Positions 42,201-51,943 of a stretch of DNA of 64,000 nucleotides are shown one piece after another. The stretch is from positions 1-64,000 of the forward strand of contig WRPG01000014.1 of assembly GCA_009773355.1 (NCBI GenBank), read 5' to 3'. The position numbers and the translations under genes are program-made. Position 1 is the first letter of the stretch. The number at the start of each line of letters is the position of its first letter. Source of the DNA: Limisphaerales bacterium (GTDB lineage: Bacteria; Verrucomicrobiota; Verrucomicrobiia; Limisphaerales; SXTU01). The notes below the pieces were generated by a model. It saw only the letters and a list, made by a program, of their open reading frames with translations, had not been told where the DNA came from and did not search any database.

Positions 42201-43821
42201 CAGCACCAACCGCTTCGCCCATGTGAAGCTCGACTCGCGGATGACGCGCTTCACCCGGCAGGATCTCACCTGGGCCAGCATCCGTCTCAACCGCCTGCTG
42301 CTGGAAGCCGCTTATCCCGACGCCATCGCCAAGAGCGAGGGCGGTGTTTATCCCGACCTCGAAATCCTGAGCGCCACTGTCGAGGATTCCTCCAAGGCCT
42401 TCACCGAATATGTCGAGGACGCCCGCCGCCGCCTTGACCACGACGTGAAGTTCCCCAACGAACCGCGCCAGATCCGCCCCGGCGAGGACGTGCGCTACGA
42501 CGAGGCCACGGGCCGCATCCAGGTCAGCGGCCAGGTCGCCGTCATGTCCATCAACGGCCTGCTCACCAAGGTGATGTTCGACAAGAACCCCGACCACGAG
42601 TTCTACGTCGAGGAGAGCTTCCCGCTGGACTGGATGTATCCGCACCTCACCCCGTCCGGCATCATCATGAAGATCAACCGCCAGCCGCTGCTGGAGATGA
42701 CGCAGGAGGTCGTGGACCGTGACCACCGCTTCTGGAGCAAGTATTCCGAGCGCCTCATCGGCAACTGGATCAACTACGACACCTCCGTCTCGAACATCTG
42801 CCGCGTCGCCGAGCAGGTCTATGTGAAGCGCAACTACAAGAACCTCAAGGTGGACGGCAAGGACGTGCTGCCTGACTCGCGTTTCGTCCGCGACGACGAC
42901 GCGCAAAAGGCCTTCTCCAAGCTGCGCAGCGCCATCGCGGGCGTCTATTTCTGGCGCATCAACGAGGCGGGCCGGCGCGGCAACCTCGCCGAGCAGCAGC
43001 GCATGATCAAGGAGTGCGACTTCGCCTTCCGCCAGGCCTTCGCCTTCTGCCCGTTCAGCCCCGAGGCCGTCTTCCGCTACACCAACCTCCTCATCAGCCT
43101 CGGGCGCACCGAGGACGCGCTGATGATCGCCCGCACCTTCCAGAAGCTCGACCCGAACAACCGCTCGGCGAAGGACCTAATTGACCAGCTCTCCTCCATC
43201 CGCCAGGCGCAGGGTGCGAACGCGCAGGTGCAAAACCAGATCGCCCAGATGGACGCCTCCTACCGCGCCAACCCCGCCAACGCCCAGGTGGGCCTCCAGC
43301 TCGTCGGTGCCTATGTGCAGACGCGCCAGACAAACCAGGCCATCGCCGTCCTCGACAGCCTCTCCCAGGCCGCAAGCACCGACGCCGTCACGCTCGTCCC
43401 CGTCGCGCAGGCCTACCAGCAGCTCGGCCAGCCCGCCAAATCGCAGCTCACCCTCACGCGCTTGCTTCCGCTCAGTGAGCAGATTCTCGCCGACCCGCAG
43501 GCCAGCGGCGCCCGGCTCCAGGCCGCGCTCCAGGCCTTCCAACTGGCCGGCAACGTGGCCAAAATGGAGGCGGCCTTGCAGCGCCTCGTCAAACTCAGCC
43601 CCACCAACCCCGAGCTTTGGTATGACCTCGGCGCGCTGCTCACCTTCCAGGCCAGGACCAACGCCGCCATCGCCGCCGTCAGCAACGCCGTCCAGCACAG
43701 CAACACGCGCCTGAAGCAAACCCCCGGCGCGCAGGATCTCCGCGTGATGGCCACCACCGACGGCCGCTTCAACGCCATCCGCGCCCACCCCGACTTCCAA
43801 AAAGTCATCGCGCCGAAGTAG
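39295..43821 (+). CDS. DUF2723 membrane protein with C-terminal TPR region
   Basis: 1508 residues. After a basic Pro/Ala tail, residues about 48-620 form a many-span membrane domain opening with the DUF2723 signature LAPDLTLEDSGELAVGSMYAGVPHPPGYPVW. This family is thought to contain GT-C-like glycosyltransferases of the protein O-mannosyltransferase type. A large soluble middle part (about 640-1330) has a coiled coil near 890-960 (HAEAEARASQQGNELQNSLQ). The last 200 residues have TPR character (AEAVFRYTNLLISLGRTEDALMIA; NPELWYDLGALLTFQ). The protein is about twice the usual size because of the added soluble region. Substrate and acceptor are unknown. Confidence 0.82.
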   Translation: MSADKAKPNGPKKPEAKSKPSPAPTKAAAPAAAPVPGPVAPLFQKADWLTFAITTFVVFIGYYFSLAPDLTLEDSGELAVGSMYAGVPHPPGYPVWTLFTWLICELVPFYNIAWRVALASAICGALACGFIGMMVSRGSAMIIEGFESLKGIEPKVRNAICVVSGYVGGMVMAFNGFLWSQAVIVEVYAISALSLVLMLISIMRWMHAPHQSRYIWWASFWLGICFTNHQTLLVAVLGLQVAVLARDAKLGRDVFFGNVVIFLLVGLGLLVRYGGAQGIASSGLNIAYFKAFVVIGLASIVVTIALLIHTGGRLGTEFWPAFGMGIAFCLGAGFYLYMPLAGMTIPPMQWGYPRTIEGFMHALTRGQYEKGNPTSGLDRFFGQIQTYVEASIEEMNLVYLVIGLLPLAVIFYRRIEQEEKVWLGAISGIYGFFCLLKLAMNFADYKPVVPGMICGYVFLLIGIIPFLFFRHAGGRPERAWLAGLTTVFLFLSLMLIYLLNPPPDRQSQGLNKVFFTASYVPISMLVGYGLAMIAAAAVANYAVFRRWLLIGSAIAGAVAWYAHSINEVQYPLVTFTTKFGMGLAVAFIALFLVARTKLPVLLLLALYCVLPAHTILSHWAENEQRGHLFGFWFGHDMFTPPFEDSKGNLSYDKKEREAALKDPARAKFTYPEMTRDTVLYGGTDPGRFCPTYMIFCESFIKPEQRRNPDFDRRDVYLITQNALADATYLMYIRSHYNRSNQKDPPFFAGSVDYLQSMVLGSKARTAKQQGQPYEAGALAKLVGLLHGPAKPLDWLFGEKIGKAIERKRRAGSSLFEPEHFTNVKALAAKLAPGPQQDALSKWLVEQFTPETRTLLAGGNESALRKALANEFNLLIEREMPERWKLFEDLHRIHAEHAEAEARASQQGNELQNSLQAQAQQQKADLKLLQQTLARVQAETAAKIQGVQTGREQAKQARREQFFNSPAPFYSTNRFAHVKLDSRMTRFTRQDLTWASIRLNRLLLEAAYPDAIAKSEGGVYPDLEILSATVEDSSKAFTEYVEDARRRLDHDVKFPNEPRQIRPGEDVRYDEATGRIQVSGQVAVMSINGLLTKVMFDKNPDHEFYVEESFPLDWMYPHLTPSGIIMKINRQPLLEMTQEVVDRDHRFWSKYSERLIGNWINYDTSVSNICRVAEQVYVKRNYKNLKVDGKDVLPDSRFVRDDDAQKAFSKLRSAIAGVYFWRINEAGRRGNLAEQQRMIKECDFAFRQAFAFCPFSPEAVFRYTNLLISLGRTEDALMIARTFQKLDPNNRSAKDLIDQLSSIRQAQGANAQVQNQIAQMDASYRANPANAQVGLQLVGAYVQTRQTNQAIAVLDSLSQAASTDAVTLVPVAQAYQQLGQPAKSQLTLTRLLPLSEQILADPQASGARLQAALQAFQLAGNVAKMEAALQRLVKLSPTNPELWYDLGALLTFQARTNAAIAAVSNAVQHSNTRLKQTPGAQDLRVMATTDGRFNAIRAHPDFQKVIAPK

Positions 43822-43926
43822 CCCCCGGCGCGCGGGTGTCCTCACCCGCAGCCGGCTGCGTCGGCCCCGGCAGGTGGAACTTGAAAGTGCGGTCCGGGGT
43901 TCCTCCGACTGAATGCCTGGCCGGAC

Positions 43927-43984
43927 CGGTTGCCCTTCCGGTCTTCAAACGCACCGATGCGATGGCAAGCGGAAGGGGCAACCG
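43927..43984. repeat. inverted repeat between convergent genes
   Basis: Arms CGGTTGCCCTTCCG (43927-43940) and its complement with one extra base (43970-43984). It lies between the DUF2723 gene and the convergent 44027-46735 gene, so it may serve as a bidirectional terminator. Confidence 0.65.
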
Positions 43985-44026
43985 AATTCATTCCGCCCAT
44001 TCGCCTGCCAAACTTTTTCTCCCGGC

Positions 44027-46735
44027 TCACTTCGCGTTGAACTGGAACCAGTCCACGTTCATCAGGCCGCCCTTGCCGGGGTTGACGAAGACGGCGACGA
44101 TGTCGCCTCGGCTGGCCGGCGGCTTCAACTCGGCGGTCACGTCTCTCCACGCATCCCACTTGCCGGTGTTCTCGACCTTGAGTGTGGCGAGCAGCTCGCC
44201 CGCAGCGGAGCCGGCGCGGAGTTCGATGCTGCCGCCCACGCCGCCGCTGGCCACGCGCGCAGTCACGCTGGCGGTGTCGGCGAGGTTGAGGTTGGTGAAC
44301 TTCACCGAATGGCCGTGGTTGATGGAGCCGATGTGGTTGCCGGAAATTTTCGCGCCGGACACCAAGCCGCTTTCTGCTTCGAGACGGCGGCTGCGAAGCT
44401 GCACGGTCGAGCGACCCGCGAGCGAACCCGCCGGACCACGGCCCATGTCCGTGTAGGTCGCCTCCAGGCTGGCGAGGCGCAGGGCGTTGTCCTTCGGCGC
44501 GGTCACGTTGCCGCCGAGGCCACGGGTCATCGCGCCACCGGTCTTGCCCGGCTCCAGCCCAAAGACCCAGCGGACCATGAGCTGCACCTGGTCGGTGGTG
44601 AAGGCCTCGTGCGGCAGCATCGGCACCTCGCTCCAGACGCGGCTGCTGCCCTTGATGACGCGCTGCACGCTGGCGTCCAGCGCGCCCGCCTGCCCGCGAT
44701 ACTTGTTCGCCACTTCGAGGAACGCGGGGCCGACGACCTTCGTCTCGACGGCGTGGCAGTTGAAGCAGTCGCTCTGCTTCATGAGCGCGAGGCCCGGCTC
44801 GTCCACGCTGTCCTTGCCGTCGCCCTTGCTGAACTTCGCGGTGACGAAGACGCGCGCGTCCATCAGCTCGTCGTTCTGCGCGGAGGTGCCATCCTCGGTG
44901 TCGGTGACGGAGACTTTGTAAGCGAGCGGCTTGCCGGGCGTGAAGAAGTCGCCGTCCGCCGGAGCCGTGAAGCGCACGGCGGGCGCGGTGTTGCCGACAA
45001 TGAGCGGCAAGCTGGTCTGGCTGCTCGCGCCCTTGCTGTCGGAGACGCGCAGTTCGACGATGTAATTGCCGGGCTGGGAGACGGAAAGCTTGGCTTCCGA
45101 GGTGGAGGCGACGAGCTTCGCGGCAGGCGCTGGGGAACTAGCGGGAGATTTGCCCGGCGCATTGGTAGCTGCGCTCGTTGGCCCGTGCAGCCGCCACTCG
45201 AACTTCAGCGCGTCGCCCTCGTGGTCCTTCGAGCCGGCGGCGGAGAGCGCGACTTGCAGCGGCTCGCGTCCGGCGGCGGGCGTGGCGGTGGCCTTCGCGA
45301 CGGGCGCGAGGTTGCCCCACTGGTAGGAAATCTTGAGCAGCTTCGCGTCAGGATTGCCGCCCCACGTCTCGCCGTAGTCGAGCAGGTAAAGGCAGCCGTC
45401 GGGACCGAATTGCGCGTCCACGGGGCGGCGGATGACGAACGCCCCGGCGCGCTCGGCGTCGGCCATCTTGTCCTTCGCGTTCGCAAGTGCAATGGCGGCG
45501 GTGAACGGCTCGATGCCCGCGAGCCGCGAGTCGCTGTCCAGCCGCGCCCATTTCATGAAGGGCCGCTGCCAGTCCCAGAACAGCAGGCAGCGGTCGAAGT
45601 GCTCGGGGAAGCCGCCGGTGTTCTTGAACTCCGGCTTGAAGTAGAAGACCGGCCCGGCGCAAGCGGTGCGCCCGCCCTGGCCGAGCATCGGAAACTCCTT
45701 CGATTCGCCGTAAGGCCAGTAGATGAACGCCGGCTGCGCGGGCGGGAGGACCTTGCTGCCGGTGTTGTTGGGCGAGGAGTTCGTGGGCCGCGCGGGGTCG
45801 AAGTGCGGACCGACGGCCTTGGTGGCGAAGTCGTATTTCGCGTAGGTGAAGTTGCTGCCGACGAAAAGCGGCCAGCCGAAGTTGCCGGCCTTGCGCGCCT
45901 GGTTGATTTCGTCGTAGCCACGCGAGCCGCGCGGGCCATCACCGCCCGCGTCCGGCCCGACCTCGCCCCAATAAACAATGCCCGTGCGCGAGTCCACGCT
46001 CATGCGCCACGGGTTGCGGCAGCCCATCACGTAAATCTCCGGGCGGCCCGCCGGACCGTCCTTCGGAAACAGATTGCCATCGGGAATCGTGTAGCCACCG
46101 TCAGGCGTGAGGCGGATGCGAAGAATTTTGCCGCGCAGGTCGTGCGTGTTGGCCGCCGACTTCTGCGCGTCCCACGGCTCCTGACCAGGCCGCTCGTCAA
46201 TCGGCGCGTAGCCCGCCGTGTCGCCGCCGGGATGCGTGTTGTCACCGGTCGAGATGAGCAGGCAGCCGTCCGGCGCAAACTCGACCGAGCCGGCGTGATG
46301 ACAGCACTCGCGCCGCTGTTCGCCGAACTCCAGGATGACCTTCTCGCTGGTGTTGTCCAACGCATCGCCGCGCATGACGAAGCGGCTCAGGCGCTGACCG
46401 GTGTAGTTCGTCGGCGAGTAGAAGAGATAGATGAACTGGTTCTGCGCGAACTTCGGGTCGAGCGCGAAGCCGAGGAAGCCGTTCTCCTGCGCGCCGAAAA
46501 CCGGGACGGTGCCCACCTCGACGATTTGCCCGCCGGGCTTCCAAAGCTTCAGCTTGCCGCTGATCTCGTTCCAGAAGATGCGTCCGTCGGGCGCGACCTC
46601 TAGTTCCATCGGCTGCGGCATGTTGCCGGCGGCAAGGATCTCGACCTTGAAGCGGTAGTCGGGTGGAACGGGAGCGGCGGCGGAGAGCACCGCGACAGTG
46701 GCGAACAACACTTGGGCGAACGCAGGCAACTTCAT
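44027..46735 (-). CDS. exported glucose/sorbosone dehydrogenase-like protein with cytochrome c and CBM domains
   Basis: 902 residues with a signal peptide (KLPAFAQVLFATVAVLSAAAP). Domain order: a beta-propeller of the glucose/sorbosone dehydrogenase type (about 28-500; QENGFLGFALDPKF, HHAGSVEFAPDGCL), a PKD/Ig-like domain with calcium-site-like sequence (about 500-600), a c-type cytochrome with haem motif CFNCH around residue 655-660, and a C-terminal CBM6-like jelly roll (LEAESGLVSG...WDAWRDVTAELKPPA...VDWFQFNAK). It probably oxidises an extracellular sugar and passes electrons to the attached haem. Same strand as the DUF1501/PSD1 cluster upstream. Confidence 0.85.
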   Translation of the reverse strand: MKLPAFAQVLFATVAVLSAAAPVPPDYRFKVEILAAGNMPQPMELEVAPDGRIFWNEISGKLKLWKPGGQIVEVGTVPVFGAQENGFLGFALDPKFAQNQFIYLFYSPTNYTGQRLSRFVMRGDALDNTSEKVILEFGEQRRECCHHAGSVEFAPDGCLLISTGDNTHPGGDTAGYAPIDERPGQEPWDAQKSAANTHDLRGKILRIRLTPDGGYTIPDGNLFPKDGPAGRPEIYVMGCRNPWRMSVDSRTGIVYWGEVGPDAGGDGPRGSRGYDEINQARKAGNFGWPLFVGSNFTYAKYDFATKAVGPHFDPARPTNSSPNNTGSKVLPPAQPAFIYWPYGESKEFPMLGQGGRTACAGPVFYFKPEFKNTGGFPEHFDRCLLFWDWQRPFMKWARLDSDSRLAGIEPFTAAIALANAKDKMADAERAGAFVIRRPVDAQFGPDGCLYLLDYGETWGGNPDAKLLKISYQWGNLAPVAKATATPAAGREPLQVALSAAGSKDHEGDALKFEWRLHGPTSAATNAPGKSPASSPAPAAKLVASTSEAKLSVSQPGNYIVELRVSDSKGASSQTSLPLIVGNTAPAVRFTAPADGDFFTPGKPLAYKVSVTDTEDGTSAQNDELMDARVFVTAKFSKGDGKDSVDEPGLALMKQSDCFNCHAVETKVVGPAFLEVANKYRGQAGALDASVQRVIKGSSRVWSEVPMLPHEAFTTDQVQLMVRWVFGLEPGKTGGAMTRGLGGNVTAPKDNALRLASLEATYTDMGRGPAGSLAGRSTVQLRSRRLEAESGLVSGAKISGNHIGSINHGHSVKFTNLNLADTASVTARVASGGVGGSIELRAGSAAGELLATLKVENTGKWDAWRDVTAELKPPASRGDIVAVFVNPGKGGLMNVDWFQFNAK

Positions 46736-46802
46736 GCGGGAGGCAGACTAGCCTCGCACGCCGGGAATTCGAGCCGGGAAAGCCGTTGAACAAACTCGTC
46801 GT

Positions 46803-48251
<1,449 letters not shown>

Positions 48252-48265
48252 GCAGAAAGAGTCAC

Positions 48266-49081
48266 TCAAGGTTTTCTGGCGGCGGCATGGTGCACGGGCA
48301 CGTTGAGTTGCAGCTCCTGTTTCTGGCCGAAGACCCACGGGCAGGTCCGGACGAAGTCCTGGGCCTGTTCCTTGCCGAGCAGCAACTCGACCAGCACCAC
48401 CACCGACTGCCACGAGACCGCCGGGCCCATGGTGCTGATGACGCGGTTGGAGACGAAGACGGCCGCGTCGTCGGCCGCTGTGCGTGCCGGGGCCTTCTGC
48501 TTCGCGTCGGTCCAGTAGCGGCACTGCGCGTCCTCGGGCCTGAGCAGGCCGGCCTTCACCAGGGTGTCCCGCGAGCAGCACATCGTGGCGATCACGCCGC
48601 CCCGGGCGTGGACCTTGCGGACGATGTCCTGCACCGGCTTGCTTTCAAGGTCGGCCTGGCCCTTGCCGGTGCGGCGGCCGCGGCCCGCGCCGACGGAACA
48701 GGGAATGGCCACGGCGTCGAACGACTCGATCTCCTTGTCGGTCAACTCGCGGACCAGCAGGTCCGGCACGATGCGCATGCTGCCCATGCCGCCCACGACC
48801 TTGTCGAAGCCCGCGACGGTCACGTTGATGGGGGTGCCCTTGAAGCTGTAAACGCGCGTCCACGCAAGCACGCCGGTGAACGCGGCGAACTCCAGCTCCT
48901 CGAAGTTTTCGCCGACGATGAGCAGCACATTCTTGGCGGGCCGCGCTGGATCGGTGACATTGGTGCCTCGGGCCTTGGCCTCCTGCGCGCCGGCCGGCGC
49001 GCTGGCGAGCACAGCGACCGCGCCGGCTGCCGACGCGGCACCAACGAATCTCCGGCGGCTGAGTTCAGTGGTCGGTTTCAT
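48266..49081 (-). CDS. Tat-exported DJ-1/PfpI family protein
   Basis: 271 residues: a Tat signal (LSRRRFVGAASAAGAVAVLASAPAG) and a DJ-1/PfpI domain (about 45-225) with NVLLIVGENFEELEF, DAVAIPCSVGAGRG and a cysteine-containing elbow VIATMCCSRDTLVKAGLL. The usual nucleophile motif AxCxGP is replaced by MCCSRD, so catalytic properties may differ. ATG 49081 is preferred because AGAGGT lies 8 bases upstream. It sits between the PSD1 and DUF1501 genes, probably in one transcript. Exported DJ-1 proteins suggest a role in protecting envelope proteins or in sugar damage repair (inference). Confidence 0.8.
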   Translation of the reverse strand: MKPTTELSRRRFVGAASAAGAVAVLASAPAGAQEAKARGTNVTDPARPAKNVLLIVGENFEELEFAAFTGVLAWTRVYSFKGTPINVTVAGFDKVVGGMGSMRIVPDLLVRELTDKEIESFDAVAIPCSVGAGRGRRTGKGQADLESKPVQDIVRKVHARGGVIATMCCSRDTLVKAGLLRPEDAQCRYWTDAKQKAPARTAADDAAVFVSNRVISTMGPAVSWQSVVVLVELLLGKEQAQDFVRTCPWVFGQKQELQLNVPVHHAAARKP

Positions 49082-49096
49082 CGGTCGCACCTCTGG

Positions 49097-51865
49097 TTAT
49101 TCCACATACAGGAACCTATTGGCGGTGAGCAACGCCTGGCACAGGCTGGTGAGCGCGTGGTCGTCGGGGTTGGTGGGCGGGGCTTCCTTGCCCTTTGCCA
49201 CCTTGGCCTCTTTCGGGGCATTCGCCGTGAAGTGCGCGCGTTGCTTGCCGAGGAAGGCGAGGGCGTCGGACATCTCCGTGCTGTTCGGGCGGCGGCTGAA
49301 GGCGAGCTGCCACGCGCGCGACACCTTGGATTCGTCGGTCGAATCGCCCGACTCCTTCGCCACGCGCTCGGCGAAGAACTTGGCCTGGGCGAGCGCGAAC
49401 TCGCCGTTCATCAGCGCGAGCGACTGCGGCGCGACCGTCGAGGCGTTGCGCAGCTCGCAGTTCGGCTCCATGCGCGGCGCGTCGAAGGTCTCCATCAGGC
49501 CGAGTGGCTTGCTGCGGCGCATCTGCACGTAAAGGCTGCGGCGGAACTCCTCGCCCCCCAGCGAAACGAACTTGCCGCTGGGGCGGCCCGCCGTGTCGTC
49601 GGTGTTCACGCCCACGACGACCTGCCCGGTCTCGTCGGTCATGATGGGCACGGGCGCGCCGCCGGCTTTCGGGTTCAGCTTGCCGCTCACGAAGAGCTGC
49701 GCGTCGCGGAGTTGCTCGGCATCGAGACGGCGAATCGGGTAGCGCCAGAGGAGCTTGTTGTCGGGGTCCACCAATGCCCCCGTAGGAGACGACGTAAGGA
49801 GTCTCTGACTAGTTCCAGGTTGCCGGCTGCCTGCCTGCGATTTTGAAGTGAGACTCCTCACGTCGTCTCCTACGGAGGTTTGGCGATACGCCGCGCTGGT
49901 CATGATGACCTTGTGCAGCTTCTTCAAGCTCCACCCCTGCGCGACGAACTCGCTCGCCAGCCAGTCAAGCAGCTCCGGGTGCGTGGGCCGCTCGCCCAGC
50001 GTGCCGAAGTCCGATGGCGACGCCACGATGCCGCGTCCGAAGTGGTGCATCCACACACGGTTCACGAGCACGCGCGTCGTGAGCGGGTGCGTGCCGTCCG
50101 TGAGCGCGCGCGCGTATGCAAGACGGCGACCGCTCGTCGGAAGCGCCGCGTTCTTCTCCGGCAGGTCCACGGGTCGCAGCGACGCGAGGATCGTCAAGTC
50201 ACCCGGCTTAAGCTGCTGCTTCGGCTGGTCGGGGTCGCCGCGATGGAAAAGAAAAGTCGGCGCGGGGCCGTCCTTCGCCGCCGTCTCGTTGAAGACGGGG
50301 ATGAACTCCTCCGCCGGCTTCTTCTCGCGAATCTTCGCCGCCTCGTCGGCCTGCTTCTTCAACTCGTCGGCCTTCTTCTGCTCGTAGAGATACAGCGAGC
50401 CGGGACTGAGTTGCATGACCGTGGGATGCTCTTTGAGCAGCTTCACCTGCGCGGGCGTGCGCTTGGCCGTGGCGGTCTTGTAAGCCTCGCGCAGCGGCAC
50501 GCGGAGTTCCTCGGAGCGCTTGAGCAGCTCCTTTTCAAGCACCTCGTTGATGAACGCCTCCTGCTTCTTGAGCCGCGCATCCTCAATGACCTTCGCCTCC
50601 TTCTCCACTTCGGCGGCCTTGGCGCGGGCGTCGTCCGACATTAGCGAGACCAGCCGCGCGTTGGGCGTGCGCCAGGCGCGCAGGTCGAAGCCCGGCTCGA
50701 ACACCGCGCGCATCCGGTAATAATCCGCCTGCGGAATCGGGTCGTGCTTGTGGTTGTGGCACTGCGCGCAGCCGACCGTCACGCCGAGCAGCGAACTGGA
50801 GACGACCTTGATGGTGTCGGCGACGACCGCGTTGCGCGCGACCTTCGCCTCGACGCCCGCATTCGCCGTGCCGTCGGGAGCCATGCGCAGGAAGCCGGTG
50901 GCGGTGAGCTTGTCCACATCGGCGGGAGGAAGGTTCTTGTGCGGCGGCTTCACCAGCTCGTCGCCGGCAAGCTGCTCGACAATGAACTCGTTGAACGGCT
51001 TGTCCGCATTGAGCGAGCGGATGACGTAGTCGCGAAACTTCCACGCCCACTTGCGCTCGGTGTCGGTGTCCGTGTAGCCGTCGGAGTCCGCGTAGCCCGC
51101 GATGTCGAGCCAGTGCCGCCCCCAACGCTCGCCGTAGTGCGGCGAGGCGAGCAGTCGGTCCAGCAGTTTCTCGTAGGCGTCGGGCGAAGTGTCCTTCTCG
51201 AACGCCTCCACGTCCGCCGGCGATGGCGGCAAGCCCAGCAGGTCAAAGTTCGCGCGGCGGATGAGCGTGGCGCGGTCGGCGGGCGGGGAGAAGGTGAGTT
51301 TCTGCGCAGCGAGCTTTTGAAGCAGGAAGGCGTTGATGGGATTGCCGATTTGCGATTGCCGATTGCCGATTGAAGGCACCGCCGGCCGCTTCACCGGTTG
51401 AAACGCCCAATGCGCCCGCTCCTCCGGCGTGAAGTCATCCGCCGCGCCGGGCTTGGCCGGCTCCACGCGCGCGACCTTCGCGCCGCCGGCAATCCACTGG
51501 CGGATAAGCTCGACCTGCTCCTTGGAAAGTTTGCGCTCCGACTGCGGCATCTCGCCGTCGCGGACCATCGTGAAGAGCCGGCTCTTGTCCGGCTTGCCGG
51601 GGACGATGGCCGGGCCGCTCTCACCGCCCTTGGCGATGAGGTGCCGCAGCCGCGCGTCGAGGCCGCCCTTGGTCTTGCCCTCCTCGCCGTGGCAGTGGAA
51701 GCAGTTCGCCTTGAGGATGGGCCGGATGTCCTTCTCGAACGTCAGCGGGCCGGTCGCGGCGGGCTTGGCGGCGGCCGCCGCCATGAGTGAACTCGCCGCC
51801 AGGGCGGCTGCGACTGAAAGCACGCCTCGGAGGCCATCACACGGTGTTTTTGTGACGTTGAACAC
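49097..51865 (-). CDS. PSD1-type cytochrome c protein (DUF1549/DUF1553) with repeat-derived insert
   Basis: 922 residues: signal peptide, N-terminal cytochrome-like domain with haem motif C55-x-x-C58-H59 (ANCFHCHGEEGKTKGG), DUF1549 (about 135-345; RWGRHWLDIAGYADSDGY) and DUF1553 (about 585-880; RVLVNRVWMHHFGRGIVASPSDFG). Family function unknown; it is linked to DUF1501 proteins and polysaccharide use. Between ASAYRQT and DPDNKLLWRYPIRRLDAEQLRDA about 30 residues are encoded by a 94-bp palindromic repeat that is in frame (49781-49874), so the protein carries an extra loop not expected in relatives. Confidence 0.9.
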   Translation of the reverse strand: MFNVTKTPCDGLRGVLSVAAALAASSLMAAAAAKPAATGPLTFEKDIRPILKANCFHCHGEEGKTKGGLDARLRHLIAKGGESGPAIVPGKPDKSRLFTMVRDGEMPQSERKLSKEQVELIRQWIAGGAKVARVEPAKPGAADDFTPEERAHWAFQPVKRPAVPSIGNRQSQIGNPINAFLLQKLAAQKLTFSPPADRATLIRRANFDLLGLPPSPADVEAFEKDTSPDAYEKLLDRLLASPHYGERWGRHWLDIAGYADSDGYTDTDTERKWAWKFRDYVIRSLNADKPFNEFIVEQLAGDELVKPPHKNLPPADVDKLTATGFLRMAPDGTANAGVEAKVARNAVVADTIKVVSSSLLGVTVGCAQCHNHKHDPIPQADYYRMRAVFEPGFDLRAWRTPNARLVSLMSDDARAKAAEVEKEAKVIEDARLKKQEAFINEVLEKELLKRSEELRVPLREAYKTATAKRTPAQVKLLKEHPTVMQLSPGSLYLYEQKKADELKKQADEAAKIREKKPAEEFIPVFNETAAKDGPAPTFLFHRGDPDQPKQQLKPGDLTILASLRPVDLPEKNAALPTSGRRLAYARALTDGTHPLTTRVLVNRVWMHHFGRGIVASPSDFGTLGERPTHPELLDWLASEFVAQGWSLKKLHKVIMTSAAYRQTSVGDDVRSLTSKSQAGSRQPGTSQRLLTSSPTGALVDPDNKLLWRYPIRRLDAEQLRDAQLFVSGKLNPKAGGAPVPIMTDETGQVVVGVNTDDTAGRPSGKFVSLGGEEFRRSLYVQMRRSKPLGLMETFDAPRMEPNCELRNASTVAPQSLALMNGEFALAQAKFFAERVAKESGDSTDESKVSRAWQLAFSRRPNSTEMSDALAFLGKQRAHFTANAPKEAKVAKGKEAPPTNPDDHALTSLCQALLTANRFLYVE
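49781..49874. repeat. CGTAGGAGACGACGT palindromic repeat inserted in frame in PSD1 gene (copy 1)
   Basis: Arms 49781-49805 and 49850-49874 are almost perfect complements (about 24 of 25 bases). The same family occurs intergenically at 52899-52991. Here it adds about 31 codons to the gene without a stop. Confidence 0.9.
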
Positions 51866-51943
51866 GCTTTAGCAGACTGCCCGTTTGAGCAGTCAATTCA
51901 CCGACCCGCTTGACACTTCGCCGTCCCGCGACAACCTCCCTCC

